64,000 nucleotides of DNA. Origin: CAWBRT01 sp963819175 (GTDB lineage Bacteria; Acidobacteriota; Terriglobia; Terriglobales; Acidobacteriaceae). Position 1 is the stretch's first letter, and the number at the start of each line of letters is the position of its first letter. Shown here one piece after another: positions 25,756-35,198 of this stretch. The stretch covers positions 372,001 through 436,000 of the forward strand of contig CAWFVJ010000024.1 in assembly GCA_963819175.1 (NCBI GenBank). The letters run 5' to 3'. The translations under genes and the position numbers were made by a program. The notes below the pieces were generated by a model. That model saw only the letters and a list, made by a program, of their open reading frames with translations. It was not told the origin of the DNA and ran no database searches.

Positions 25756-27066
25756 ATGAAAGAGCTACGGAAGAAGTCCGCGGATTCAGCCGTGAATCAA
25801 GCGATCGTAAAAGCCTACCGGGAGCAGACTGAGCTGGTGTGGGACCGTGCGGAAGCCTTGCAGCCGCAGTGCGGTTTTGGACGGATGGCGATTTGCTGTA
25901 CCGACTGCCTGGAAGGGCCTTGCCGCGTCAACCCCTTCTCGGAAAACGGAGAGAAGTCGATCTGCGGTCGCGACCAGCAGGCGCTGGTGGCAAATTACTT
26001 CCTCAGGAAGACTGCCGATGGCGCGGCAGCGCTGGCAATTCTGGCCGCGCAGTTCGGATGCGATCTCGACCCTTCCACTTGGCGTTCGATCTCGCTGACC
26101 GCTGACAACATGACTGCCTGCGGCAAGTGTTTCGACAACCTTGGGCGGGCCGTCGTTACCACCCTGACTGCAATTGCCAAAGCGCAGGGAAGCCGGAAGC
26201 AATTGCTGGCGGCAGGCATGGGCGTGCTCGAAGACGCCAAACCAAATATCGTCTGCCATGGTCACGTTCCGCCCGCCAAAGTCGAAGCACTGGTAAAGGC
26301 CGCCGGAGCTGAAGCCAATGTAGTGAGTATCTGCGGCAACGAGAAGACGCTTCCCGTGGTTACGAACTACGACTCGCAGGAAACTGCTTTGCTGACGGGG
26401 CTTGTGGATTTGCTCGTCGTCGGCAGCCAGTGCGTCACGCCGGCATTGATTGGGCTGGCGGAGAAGCTTTCGGTTCCGGTTACCGCCGCGTCCACGCTCA
26501 GCGATGAAGCCGGCTTCGCGCAGGCGGTCGAGATCGCCCGCAATCGCTTCCATGGTCGCGCCGGCAAGGCTGGCAGCTTTGCCGCCGGCAAGCAGCAAAG
26601 CTACGTCGGCTACGATAAATTCGCGGTTTCCAAGGGGCTGGTCTACCTGGGCGGATGCGGTAATGTGGCGAACACGCAGGACGCAACTTTCCTGAAGACG
26701 GCTTCATTCCTGATCGAGAAGGGTTTCACCGTCGTGACCGCCGGCTGCGCCGGGACGGCTCTGGCCAAGGCCGGCATGTGCAATGCGACCTCGACGATCA
26801 ACCTGGGGTCATGCCATGACGCGGGAGAATTTCTTGAACTTGCGGGACGGGCGAAAGCCGCCGGGCTACCCGTCTTTGCGGTTCTGCCGGAGCTGACTCA
26901 CAACAAGACCTTGGCAACGGCCGTGGCTTATGCCAGCCAGGACATTCCTACCTGGGTGAACCTTGGCGAGATGAGTTTGCCAACCGATCTGCTGGGCGGC
27001 AATATCCGCGCGTTCGCCGCGGCACAACTGCCGCAGGTGCTGGCCGAAGTGGTTGCCGGCAAGTGA
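25756..27066 (+). CDS. cooS: Short CooS-like Ni carbon monoxide dehydrogenase
   Basis: 436 aa, about 200 shorter than ordinary anaerobic CODH (around 630). The ligands are kept. C39 and C47 match the D-cluster; C48, C51, C56 and C70 match the B-cluster (CGFGRMAICCTDCLEGPC ... ICG), at the same numbers as I recall for Carboxydothermus CODH II. C-cluster ligands fit H170 (CHGHVPP), C193 (ICGNE), C226 (SQCVTPAL), C301 (GGCGNVAN), C331 (TAGCAGTALAKAGM) and C353 (GSCHD), and K384 fits the catalytic Lys. Loss is in the N-terminal helical region and between ligands. It would oxidise CO or reduce CO2, or catalyse a related Ni-Fe-S reaction. No cooC or ACS gene is nearby. Confidence 0.85.
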   Translation: MKELRKKSADSAVNQAIVKAYREQTELVWDRAEALQPQCGFGRMAICCTDCLEGPCRVNPFSENGEKSICGRDQQALVANYFLRKTADGAAALAILAAQFGCDLDPSTWRSISLTADNMTACGKCFDNLGRAVVTTLTAIAKAQGSRKQLLAAGMGVLEDAKPNIVCHGHVPPAKVEALVKAAGAEANVVSICGNEKTLPVVTNYDSQETALLTGLVDLLVVGSQCVTPALIGLAEKLSVPVTAASTLSDEAGFAQAVEIARNRFHGRAGKAGSFAAGKQQSYVGYDKFAVSKGLVYLGGCGNVANTQDATFLKTASFLIEKGFTVVTAGCAGTALAKAGMCNATSTINLGSCHDAGEFLELAGRAKAAGLPVFAVLPELTHNKTLATAVAYASQDIPTWVNLGEMSLPTDLLGGNIRAFAAAQLPQVLAEVVAGK

Positions 27067-27084
27067 GTGCCGGGGAGCGATGAC

Positions 27085-28299
27085 ATGTACATCATAATTG
27101 GCCAGGGCGCGGCCGGCACCAGCGCCGCCCGGATGCTGAAGCGTCTGGAGCATGCCGCACCAGTGACAATGATCACGGATGAGCAGGACTATTTCTATAG
27201 CCGCATTGATCTGCCTGACATCGTGGCCGGCAAGTTCGAAGCCGCCGAATCCGAACTGCAAGGAGCAGACGCGTTTCGCGAACTCGGCATCGTTTGCCGC
27301 ATGGGCGAACGGGTCACGGCAATTCACCCGGACGAAAAGACCGTGGAACTGGCCTCTGGCGAGCGGCAAAAATATAGCAAGCTGCTGCTTGCAACCGGAT
27401 CACTGCCGCTCATACCGCCCCTGCCGGGAAGGGAAGCCAAAGGCGTTTACGCGCTATGGACGATGGCGCAGACCCGCGAAATCGCGCATGCGACGGAGTC
27501 GGCGCGTAGCGCAGTCGTGATTGGGGCGGGCTTGATCGGTCTGAAAAGCGCGTTGGCCTTGGCCGCGCGCGGGTTGAAAGTAACGGTCGTCGAGAAGCTA
27601 TCCCGCGTCATGCCACGGCAACTGGACGATACTGCCGCGCAGGTGATCGCCGATGCCGTATGCGGCAAGGGCGTTGCGGTGATGGTCGGCACGGAAGTGA
27701 AAGCAATCGCAACCAGCAACGGGGCGGTGACCGGTGTCCAACTCGAGAGAAGAGAACTGGCGTGTGACATGGTCGTGATGGCGGTCGGCGTCAAGCCCAA
27801 TGTCGGGTTGGCGCAAGCGGCCGGAATCGAAGTCGGGCGCGGCATCATCGTTGACGCCTGTCAGCAGACATCGGTAGCCGATATCTACGCCGCGGGGGAT
27901 GTTGCCGAGACCATCGATCCGCTGACAGGAAACCGCGTGATCCCGGCGATTTGGCCCGTGGCGGTCGAACAGGGCGAAGTGGCCGCCAGCAACATGACGG
28001 GCACTCAATCGGAATTCAAAGGCGGTGTTGCCATGAACGCCATTGAAATCGCCGGGGTTTCTCTTGTCTCAATCGGCGATTTTGAAGGCGAGGCTGGCGA
28101 CGAGGTGCTGACCTCAGGCACCGGAGCCTCCTACCGCAAGGTGGTTTTGCGCGGCAACAAGGTGCGCGGCGTCCTTTGCCTGGGCGACATCCGTCAGGCC
28201 GGAGTCATCGGTTCGCAAGTGCTTCGCCAAGCGGAAGTCGACGATGCTTCCAACCTGATTTCGCCGCACTTCAACTTTGCCTGCCTCGTAGATGGCTAG
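27085..28299 (+). CDS. FAD-dependent NAD(P)H oxidoreductase (CODH-like operon gene 5)
   Basis: 404 aa. N-terminal FAD dinucleotide fold MYIIIGQGAAGTSAARML, active-site region FYSRIDLPDIVAG, second dinucleotide fold AVVIGAGLIGLKSALALAARG near residue 150, and the FAD-binding DIYAAGDVAE near 275. The architecture is that of rubredoxin/ferredoxin reductases and the NADH-binding part of nitrite reductase. ATG 27085 follows GGGAG; an in-frame GTG lies at 27067. The gene starts about 18 bases after the CooS-like gene and likely passes electrons from the CooF-like ferredoxin to NAD(P)+, or the reverse. Confidence 0.88.
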   Translation: MYIIIGQGAAGTSAARMLKRLEHAAPVTMITDEQDYFYSRIDLPDIVAGKFEAAESELQGADAFRELGIVCRMGERVTAIHPDEKTVELASGERQKYSKLLLATGSLPLIPPLPGREAKGVYALWTMAQTREIAHATESARSAVVIGAGLIGLKSALALAARGLKVTVVEKLSRVMPRQLDDTAAQVIADAVCGKGVAVMVGTEVKAIATSNGAVTGVQLERRELACDMVVMAVGVKPNVGLAQAAGIEVGRGIIVDACQQTSVADIYAAGDVAETIDPLTGNRVIPAIWPVAVEQGEVAASNMTGTQSEFKGGVAMNAIEIAGVSLVSIGDFEGEAGDEVLTSGTGASYRKVVLRGNKVRGVLCLGDIRQAGVIGSQVLRQAEVDDASNLISPHFNFACLVDG

Positions 28300-28334
28300 G
28301 GTAGTGCGCCAAGCAGATGAGCAGTTATCGCGCT

Positions 28335-28391
28335 GTCATGCTGAGCGGAACGCGTCCCGGTTTTGGGCGCGTGGAGTCGAAGCATCCCTAC
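28335..28391. repeat. GTCATGCTGAGCG-type repeat, part copy E
   Basis: gtcatgctgagcggaacg ... gtggagtcgaagcatcccta. It has one arm of the dispersed repeat plus a degenerate return. Lies just after the CODH-like operon. Confidence 0.55.
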
Positions 28392-28444
28392 GAACAGTGG
28401 ACGCCTGCAAACCGCGTTAGGAAAAATCGGCTTCGGCCAGGGAC

Positions 28445-28756
28445 TCAACCGATACCCCGAGCGGACCTACCGCCGGTCGGCTTTTTGCGTGCCGGCATCA
28501 AGTGAAGCTTGTGTGCGAGATCTCTGATGAAGCAACGAACAGTTTGGAAAACACTTTGCTCGGCATTGTCCAGTCGCGCGCGCGCAGCGCGATCAATCGC
28601 GGGGAGGACAACAGGCGGCGGAGTTTCCGGGATTTCGTCCTGATGATCCAACAGCCCGTCTTCAAGCATCTTCTGCAATGCCATGATGGCTTCCAAGGAA
28701 GGCTGGGGGCAGTTCTTCGGGTTGAATTCAGGCACTTCTTCGCGCTCTTCGAACAT
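28445..28756 (-). CDS. Small hypothetical protein
   Basis: 103 aa from ATG 28756 (a TTG lies 6 bases upstream). Sequence: MFEEREEVPEFNPKNCPQPS, an acidic and proline-rich middle (DEIPETPPPVVLPAIDR), and a basic C-terminus. No membrane segment, signal or known motif. Codon use is compatible with coding, and the region has no better frame on either strand. Existence as a gene is only moderately supported. Confidence 0.42.
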   Translation of the reverse strand: MFEEREEVPEFNPKNCPQPSLEAIMALQKMLEDGLLDHQDEIPETPPPVVLPAIDRAARARLDNAEQSVFQTVRCFIRDLAHKLHLMPARKKPTGGRSARGIG

Positions 28757-29021
28757 CTTCAACTCTGTGATTTAAGATGACTTTCGGCAGCCGAACATGC
28801 GAAGCTCCGCACCACGGCTCGTTCCCCGAGCAGCACTGATCTTCTTCCAGCTACGTTAATCCAGCTACGTTAATAATGAGTGCAAAAGATGAAAGAACGT
28901 TGCCTGTCCTGGTGACGGGAATGCGAGCTGCTCATCGTGGCTGGAAGCCAAGCTGCGCGCCCGACCACGTGATAAAGAGCTGTCCGGCCCGAAAGAGGAT
29001 TCTTTATTTTCTTGCGACCCG

Positions 29022-29846
29022 TTAGTGGCGGCCGCAGCCAGCTTCAACTTCGTGCTTCCAAATCTCCCAGTTCCGGCCGTAGCCGCTGACCGGAGGTCCG
29101 CCAGGGTCTTCGTCGGCATCGAGATACTTGATCGGCTTGCCTAGCGCCATCGCCTCCGCTTGCAGTTTTGCATTCGTTTGCAGATACACCGCGCGTCCAA
29201 CCACCTGCGCTAGTGTGCCGGCCACCACCACTCCCCCGTGCCCCCGCATCAAAAGCGCGTCGCTTTTGCCGAGCACGCGCGCCAGTGCCTGCCCCAGTTC
29301 GCGATTGTGCACCAGCATGCTCTTGTCGCTTGCGGCGCGGAAATCACGAATCTCGAAAATCGGCGTTCCAGCGCTCAAGAAGGCGCTCATGTGATAAAGA
29401 GGGCGAAGCTGGATGCCCGTATCAGCGAAGGGGATCAGCTCTGGCGAGTGGCAGTGCACAATGGCCTTAACGTCAGGCCGCACGCGGTAGATTTCCCCAT
29501 GGATGAAGCGCTCAAGGTAGGGCGTCCGGGTGTCGTTTCCGAGCGCATTGCTGTCTAGGTCGAAGGTCATGATATCGGCGTCCGTCACCAGTGCCGGAGC
29601 CATGGAGCGAGACAGAAGGTAACGGTTGGCATCGTTCGGGTGCCGCAGGCTGACATGGCCATAACCATCCACCACTTCTTTTGCCGCCAGGACGCGATTG
29701 GCGAGCATCAGCTCGTGAATGGCGGAGTCAATCTCCGACGGCGCCGGCGCGGCCAGAGCCGGCATGGCCAAGCTGGCTATTGGAACAGCCGCAATCACCT
29801 TCAGCAAATTGCCACAGAATTCTCGCCTCGACCAGGCTGAAACCAT
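29022..29846 (-). CDS. Class II aldolase/adducin family protein with Tat-type signal
   Basis: 274 aa from ATG 29846 (an in-frame ATG at 29888 is less likely). The N-terminus MVSAWSRREFCGNLLKVIAA then VPIASLAMPALA looks like a twin-arginine export signal (SRREF plus hydrophobic stretch and A-x-A). The mature part is a class II aldolase fold: GYGHVSLRHP, zinc ligands in VHCHSPELIPF and RGHGGVVVAG. The family includes fuculose-phosphate aldolase, ribulose-5-P epimerase and decarboxylases. Relatives are mostly cytoplasmic, so an exported copy is unusual. It is transcribed towards the CODH-like operon. Confidence 0.82.
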   Translation of the reverse strand: MVSAWSRREFCGNLLKVIAAVPIASLAMPALAAPAPSEIDSAIHELMLANRVLAAKEVVDGYGHVSLRHPNDANRYLLSRSMAPALVTDADIMTFDLDSNALGNDTRTPYLERFIHGEIYRVRPDVKAIVHCHSPELIPFADTGIQLRPLYHMSAFLSAGTPIFEIRDFRAASDKSMLVHNRELGQALARVLGKSDALLMRGHGGVVVAGTLAQVVGRAVYLQTNAKLQAEAMALGKPIKYLDADEDPGGPPVSGYGRNWEIWKHEVEAGCGRH

Positions 29847-30210
29847 CACCAGCCGCCTCCAGTCCGGGACAGGGATACCCTGCCCCAAGTTGCGTTGGCA
29901 ACTTTACCATGCAGGGCGTCGTTTCAAAAGCTCGATCTGGGTTCGTGAAGCCAGATACTATTTTCGTCGTGCCAGCGCCGCGCATTTTATTTTCCCTTAC
30001 CGGACAAGCCTGAAATACGCTAACGTAATGCCAAGCAGATGCTTGCGAGTTCAGCGGGCTAGTTGGGTGCGTTGGAGATGACGCCCGAGCGAGTGGCTCG
30101 CTCCGGCGATGGCGACCACCAAGGTTTGGTCTTATGGGCAGTGACACCAACGAGAGAACCGTCCCCGTCCTGGCGATGGGGCTGCTGGTTCCTATGATCG
30201 GGAATTGGCA
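29847..30210. other. Divergent intergenic region
   Basis: About 360 bases between the aldolase and the O-antigen ligase genes. A 26-codon frame at 30134-30214 overlaps the ligase start (CAATGATCC) and may be a leader or chance. Otherwise nothing recognised. Confidence 0.4.
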
Positions 30211-31543
30211 ATGATCCTGTTCTACATATTGATCATTTCATTGCCGCTGATCGATCATCCGCTATTCGGCTATACGATTTTTGGCATTACGGTCGAGAAG
30301 TTTCTCGGAATCGGTTGCTTCTTGCTCGCGTTGGCGTATCTCCCACGCCGAAAATCAGTTCCACATATTCTTGCTACCGGGCAAGCGCGGGCATTCGTCC
30401 TATTCGCCTTTATGGCCACCACCTCATATGCCGTCATGGTGACTCCATTCGATTGGCACGAGATGGTGGGCGTCATTTTCGTGGAGCTGGTCTTCCTGAT
30501 CGCAACCTCTATTTTCATTGATTCGCGGCAGCACCTCGAAACCAGTATCCTGGTGCTGATTGCCGCACTCGGTCTTGCCTCTCTGTATCTCATCAAAGAG
30601 TGGGGAGGAGCAATTTCGGCTTACGGACTCGGATATCGTCCCGGCAGCGTGGCGGGGGATCCGAACATATTCTCAGCCTCTGCGGTAACGGTTCTGCCCA
30701 TCATCGTTGCATTTGCCCTCACTCATAATGGGTGGAAACGCGCCTTCGCTGGCGGCTGTCTGCTGCTGACGCTCATCGCTTTCCTTCTGGCAGCGTCGCG
30801 GGGCGGCTTCATCGCCCTGGTTGTGGTCCTGGTATTGCAGCTGCGCAATGCGCGGCACCGCGGAAAGCTCATCGTCATTGCGTTGGTCATCCTTGTTTTA
30901 TTCATGGTCTCTCCGGTATCCCCGCTAGATCGTCTGCTTCATCCCACGATTAGCGACACGGAGTCCTCAGACGCGCGCTTGCAACTCTGGAGCATCGCTT
31001 TCCGCATCATCGCCGATCATCCTGTCTTAGGCGTGGGTCTCTGGCAATTCGCGACCCTACATGAGCAGGTATATGCCGGCCGGAGTGGAGCTGGGTTTCC
31101 ACGTGCCGCACAACACTTACCTGGAAGTGGGGGTGGAAGTCGGTCTGGTGGGACTCGCGCTGTTTCTTGCCATATTTTTTTTCACTCTCTTGAACCTGTC
31201 CCGCTTGAGCAGAGCCGCCAAGAGATGCGGCGATACTTTCACGTACACGTTTTCAACTGCCATCGGCAATGGGGTGGTCGGTTACGCGATTGCTGCGTTT
31301 TTCGTTTCCGGAATGCATGCGAGGGTATTCTGGTTCAGCGTTTTTCTGTCCACCTGTTTGCCGGCATTCCTCACTAAAGCGCCGCTCAAGGCCACTGGCA
31401 GTGGCGCGAGTTCGGTAACCGATGCCGAAGTGCGCGAGACGGCACCGCTCGCGACGCCGGAACAGCAACCAACTGCGGTGACGGTTGCGCCAAGCATCGC
31501 CGACGATGTTGAGCTTCGGGTCGATCAATTGAGGATTCACTGA
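30211..31543 (+). CDS. O-antigen ligase (WaaL/Wzy_C) family protein, frameshifted
   Basis: The first frame gives a polytopic membrane protein from ATG 30211 (MILFYILIISLPLIDHPLFG) to GVGLWQFATLHEQ. The second frame continues YMPAGVELGFHVPHNTYLEV and two more helices to the stop at 31543. GVGLWQF...HVPHNTYLEVGVEVG is the conserved loop of Wzy_C ligases and polymerases. Joining them needs removal of one G at 31068-31069 (CAGGTATATG). Joined length is about 443 aa, normal for the family. The protein would attach or polymerise glycan chains in the inner membrane. A glycosyltransferase gene follows 2 bases later. Confidence 0.82.
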
Positions 31544-31545
31544 GG

Positions 31546-32640
31546 ATGGTGAAGGTCTCCAACGCGCCTCAGCAGAATGCATCCTGTTCTTGCGAACAGT
31601 CATGCCCGGAAACTGACAGCCCACGCCAGCATCCCGCGCCGATGCTCTCGATCCTGACAACTCACCACAAGCAGTTTCATCCGGAGTGGGTCAAGAGAAC
31701 CGTTTTGCTTCCCGGATGGTTCGAGGCTTTCCCGCGCGCCGCCGACAGTTACTGGCTCAGCCTTTTGTGGTCCTGGCGTTTGTTCCGCGAGAGCCGGCGT
31801 TTCGACGCGGTTGTTACCGGAGCCGAGCATGTCGGCCAGATGTTCGCCCTCATGCAGGCCCTGTTCAGAACAAGATCCAGCCGCCGCGTTCATGTGATGA
31901 TCGACTTTCCCTGGGCCGTTTCGCCCAGCCAGTCGACGCTTTTGCTGAAGCGCGTGCAAATGTGGATCGCCAGCCGCGCTGTCAACCAGATCTTCGCGCA
32001 TGCCAGTCAGGAGGAGGAGCATCGTTTTGCAGAAGCGCTAAGGGTACCTGGAGGGAAGTTCCGGTTCGTGCCCTTCCACTACAACCTCAGCATTCCGGAA
32101 CCACCAGCTTCCGAAGGAGACTACATATTTTCCGGCGGCTCATGCAGGGATTATCAAACCCTGATCCGGGCAGTTGCCGGTACGCCGTACCGTACAGTCA
32201 TCTGCACATTGCAGACGAGCTACTTCCGTGGTTTGGATATCCCCCCGAACGTGGAAGTTATGAGCGTCAATCCAGGCAGGTTCGACGAGTTGATGGCCGG
32301 CGCCAGGGCTGTAGTTGTGCCACTTCCGGAACGTGATATTCATACCGGCGGGCACACCATTATTGTGAACGCGATGAAGCTCGGCAAACCGATCATCGTG
32401 TTGGGCAGAGCCGAATACAGGAGCTATCTCGAAGACGGCAAAACGGGCCTTCTGCTGACGCCGGGTGATAGTGAATCGCTTCGGGCTGCCATTGACCGTG
32501 TCTTCGCCGAACCTGAGTTTGCGCGTTTCCTGGCGAACAACGCGCACGAGGCCGCGGCGGCATTTTCACCCGAGATATTCTTTGAGCGGGTTTTTGAGGC
32601 GATTGAAGCAGCGTTTCATGCGAAGCGATCGCGGCATTGA
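31546..32640 (+). CDS. Glycosyltransferase, GT-B (GT4-like)
   Basis: 364 aa. The N-terminal half holds HVGQMFALMQALF and VHVMIDFPWAVSPSQSTLLL. The C-terminal half has the GT-B donor domain with VVVPLPERDIHTGGHTIIVN and AMKLGKPIIVLGRAEYRSYL, a variant of the E-x7-E sugar-nucleotide motif, then DGKTGLLLTPGDSESLRAAI. No membrane segment. It directly follows the O-antigen ligase gene, so both likely serve one surface-glycan locus. Sugar and acceptor are unknown. Confidence 0.8.
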   Translation: MVKVSNAPQQNASCSCEQSCPETDSPRQHPAPMLSILTTHHKQFHPEWVKRTVLLPGWFEAFPRAADSYWLSLLWSWRLFRESRRFDAVVTGAEHVGQMFALMQALFRTRSSRRVHVMIDFPWAVSPSQSTLLLKRVQMWIASRAVNQIFAHASQEEEHRFAEALRVPGGKFRFVPFHYNLSIPEPPASEGDYIFSGGSCRDYQTLIRAVAGTPYRTVICTLQTSYFRGLDIPPNVEVMSVNPGRFDELMAGARAVVVPLPERDIHTGGHTIIVNAMKLGKPIIVLGRAEYRSYLEDGKTGLLLTPGDSESLRAAIDRVFAEPEFARFLANNAHEAAAAFSPEIFFERVFEAIEAAFHAKRSRH

Positions 32641-32746
32641 TGGCTCTCGAAATACTTGAGCCGAAGAAGTACGGGCAATTACTTGTATGCTGACATTAAG
32701 CAGCCACCGTACTTCAGCAGTTTGATTGAGTCAGGAAAGGAATTTT

Positions 32747-33883
32747 ATGCGGCTTTTTGAACATGAGGGGCGGGAAATCTTTGCCAAGTACGGCATAAAA
32801 GTTTCGTCCGCGATGTTGGTTCGGTCGGTTGAAGAAGCGCTAAAAGCGGTCGAAGCGCTGGGCTATCCAGTCGTGGTCAAGGCGCAAGTGCTGACCGGCG
32901 GACGCGGCAAGGCAGGCGGGGTGCGAATTGCGGCCAACCAAGCCGAGTTGATTGAGCATACCGGACGAATCCTTGGCTTGGTCATTCAAGGCGAAAAAAC
33001 AGAAAGCGTGTTGCTCAGCGAGAAAATCGAGATTGCCCAGGAGCTCTATGCCGGCGTCACCTTCGATCCGCAGAACGGGCTTCCCGCACTGATGTTCTCG
33101 ACCAGCGGGGGCGTGGACATTGAAGAGGTGGCGCGGACAACGCCGGAGAAGGTCCTGACCATGCATCTGCCGCCGACGCAGCCGGTGCGAGCTTTCAGGG
33201 TCATCGATTTTCTCAGGGGCTCGGGATTACAGGTCGAGCTGCTGCCGAAGGTCGCGCAGGTCATGCAAAAGCTGGTCGAAGCGTTCCACGGAAGCGACGC
33301 CACAACGGCCGAAATCAATCCGCTGGTCGTAACGCCCCAGGGAGAAGTAGTGGCCATCGATGCGAAGATGGTGATCGACGACTCCGCACTGGCCCGGCAG
33401 CAAATCACCCAGCGTTTCGAAGCAGGTACGCCATTGGAGGCACGGGCCAGGAAGGGGGGCCTGAATTATGTGCAACTGGAGGGCAATATCGCTGTTTTGG
33501 GCAGCGGTGCCGGGCTGGCGATGGCCACCATGGACATGATCTCCCACTACGGCGCCAAGCCCGCCTGCTTCCTGGACACGGGCGGCGGGATTTCAAGCGA
33601 GAAGATGGCGGAGGCTTTTCGCATCTGCCTCGCGACCCCAGGCGTGGAGGGTGTTTTGGTCAATGCCTTTGGCGGTATCAATAACTGCGAATGGATGGGC
33701 AGGGGACTGGCGAACGTCATCGACGAAGACAAGCCGACGGCTAAAATCCTGGTCAAGATGCGCGGCCATTCACAGGATGAAGGCTGGAAGCTGCTCGAAG
33801 ACCGGAATATTCCGATTGTGAAATTTGGGACCACGGAAGAGGCAGTCGTGCAAATCGTAAGCCTCGTCGGAAAGGGCGTATAA
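32747..33883 (+). CDS. sucC: Succinyl-CoA synthetase beta-like subunit (ADP-forming)
   Basis: 378 aa with the ATP-grasp N-terminal domain: MRLFEHEGREIFAKYGIKV, then VVVKAQVLTGGRGKAGGVRI, then AEINPLVVTPQGEVVAIDAK. The CoA-ligase domain follows, with NIAVLGSGAGLAMATMDMI and CLDTGGGISSEKMAEAF and NAFGGINNCEWMGRGL. It partners the next gene. ATG 32747 follows AGGAAAGG; the frame is open from 32726. Such pairs act on succinate, or on malate or other dicarboxylates (MtkA type). The distance from housekeeping TCA genes and the island context leave the true substrate open. Confidence 0.88.
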   Translation: MRLFEHEGREIFAKYGIKVSSAMLVRSVEEALKAVEALGYPVVVKAQVLTGGRGKAGGVRIAANQAELIEHTGRILGLVIQGEKTESVLLSEKIEIAQELYAGVTFDPQNGLPALMFSTSGGVDIEEVARTTPEKVLTMHLPPTQPVRAFRVIDFLRGSGLQVELLPKVAQVMQKLVEAFHGSDATTAEINPLVVTPQGEVVAIDAKMVIDDSALARQQITQRFEAGTPLEARARKGGLNYVQLEGNIAVLGSGAGLAMATMDMISHYGAKPACFLDTGGGISSEKMAEAFRICLATPGVEGVLVNAFGGINNCEWMGRGLANVIDEDKPTAKILVKMRGHSQDEGWKLLEDRNIPIVKFGTTEEAVVQIVSLVGKGV

Positions 33884-33884
33884 G

Positions 33885-34808
33885 ATGGCGATTCTGATCA
33901 ACCAGATAACCAAGGTGCTGTTGCAGGGTATTACGGGAAAGATGGGAGGCTTGCACACCAAGTACATGCTCGATTACGGTGTGGATCTGGTGGCAGGTAT
34001 TTCGCCCGGAAAAGGCGGCTCCAAGGTTGGCGGCGTACCCGTCTACAACACCGTCCCCGAGGCGCTGGAACATACGGCCATCGATGCGACCCTGATTCTC
34101 GTGCCGCCATACGCGGCGAAGGAATGCGCCACCGAAGCCATCGAAAGCGGCATCAAGCTGGTCGTCATCATCAGTGAGTTTGTTCCCATTCACGATACTG
34201 CCTACGTAAAACAATTGGCCATCGAGCGCGGAGTCAGGATCGTGGGGCCAAACACGATCGGCGTAATCAGCCCCGGAAAAACCAAGGTCGGCATCATGCC
34301 CGGCTCAATTTATAGCCCGGGTCCGGTCGGCGTAGTTGCGCGCAGCGGGACGCTAACCCACGATATCGGGGCAACGCTCACTGAAATGGGCATTGGGCAA
34401 ACAACCTGCGTGGGAATCGGCGGCGATCCCATCCGCGGTATGGATTTCATTGATGTGCTCAAGGAATTCGCTGCCGATGACGAAACAAAAGTCGTCGTCA
34501 TGGTTGGCGAGATTGGCGGCACCGGCGAGGAACAGGCCGCCAAGTACCTGGAATCTGGTTACCCCAAACCGGTGATCAGCTTCATCGCCGGGCAGACAGC
34601 ACCCGCCGGCAAGAAGATGGGCCATGCCGGTGCGATCATCTCGGGAGGAAGTGGCTCGACCGCGTCGAAATATGCGGCTTTGGCCAAGGCTGGCGTCACC
34701 ATCACCAAGACGTTCAGCGAAATGATCGCTGCCGTGCGTGAAGTGCTGGCAACGGAAGAAGCACGTGGAAAACAACTTCTGGGCAAGCGCCAGGCTGCTG
34801 GCGTTTAG
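33885..34808 (+). CDS. sucD: Succinyl-CoA synthetase alpha-like subunit
   Basis: 307 aa, starting one base after the beta gene. The N-terminal CoA-binding Rossmann part has LLQGITGKMGGLHTKYMLDY and GISPGKGGSKVGGVPVYNTV. VGPNTIGVISPGKTKVGIMP matches the family but differs from the usual GPNCPG. The phospho-histidine is in KKMGHAGAIISGGSGSTASK near residue 247. Length is slightly above the common 290. It forms the heterodimer that makes an acyl-CoA with nucleotide hydrolysis, or runs in reverse. Confidence 0.88.
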   Translation: MAILINQITKVLLQGITGKMGGLHTKYMLDYGVDLVAGISPGKGGSKVGGVPVYNTVPEALEHTAIDATLILVPPYAAKECATEAIESGIKLVVIISEFVPIHDTAYVKQLAIERGVRIVGPNTIGVISPGKTKVGIMPGSIYSPGPVGVVARSGTLTHDIGATLTEMGIGQTTCVGIGGDPIRGMDFIDVLKEFAADDETKVVVMVGEIGGTGEEQAAKYLESGYPKPVISFIAGQTAPAGKKMGHAGAIISGGSGSTASKYAALAKAGVTITKTFSEMIAAVREVLATEEARGKQLLGKRQAAGV

Positions 34809-34912
34809 CTTTTGCGACGAAAAGCGAGTGCGGAGGGAATGGGCTCGTGTGAAGCGGAGTATTCGCCCGTGGAATTGGATACGGAAATCAGGCGAAAGAG
34901 GGGCGTGACGGT

Positions 34913-35185
34913 ATGACGCAGGCCGGGAAGAAACGTTTCAAGGTCGAAGTGAATTCAGCCCTGTGCAAGGAGTGCGACTATTGCCGCGAAGTGTGCGAGC
35001 CCGGCGTTTTTGAAAGTTCCGGCTTGTTTAATAAGGCTGGCTATCTCTACGTGGAAGCGAGGCAGGACGAAAATTGTACTGGCTGCATGAAGTGCTTCAT
35101 GATCTGTCCGGACTTTGCGATTACCGTGGAATCAAGAGAAGAGAACGCGCCACAGCCGCCTGCGCAGGGCGTGGTTTATAAGTAG
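34913..35185 (+). CDS. Two-[4Fe-4S] ferredoxin, KorD/PorD-like
   Basis: 90 aa with two cluster motifs: CKECDYCREVCEPGVF (C-x2-C-x2-C-x3-C) and CTGCMKCFMICPDFAITVE. The sequence resembles the delta subunit of 2-oxoacid:ferredoxin oxidoreductases, but the alpha, beta and gamma subunits are not in the neighbourhood. It could serve another partner, for example the CODH-like system 7 kb upstream or the oxidase downstream. About 100 bases separate it from sucD. Confidence 0.82.
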   Translation: MTQAGKKRFKVEVNSALCKECDYCREVCEPGVFESSGLFNKAGYLYVEARQDENCTGCMKCFMICPDFAITVESREENAPQPPAQGVVYK

Positions 35186-35198
35186 GGGCCAACAAAAA

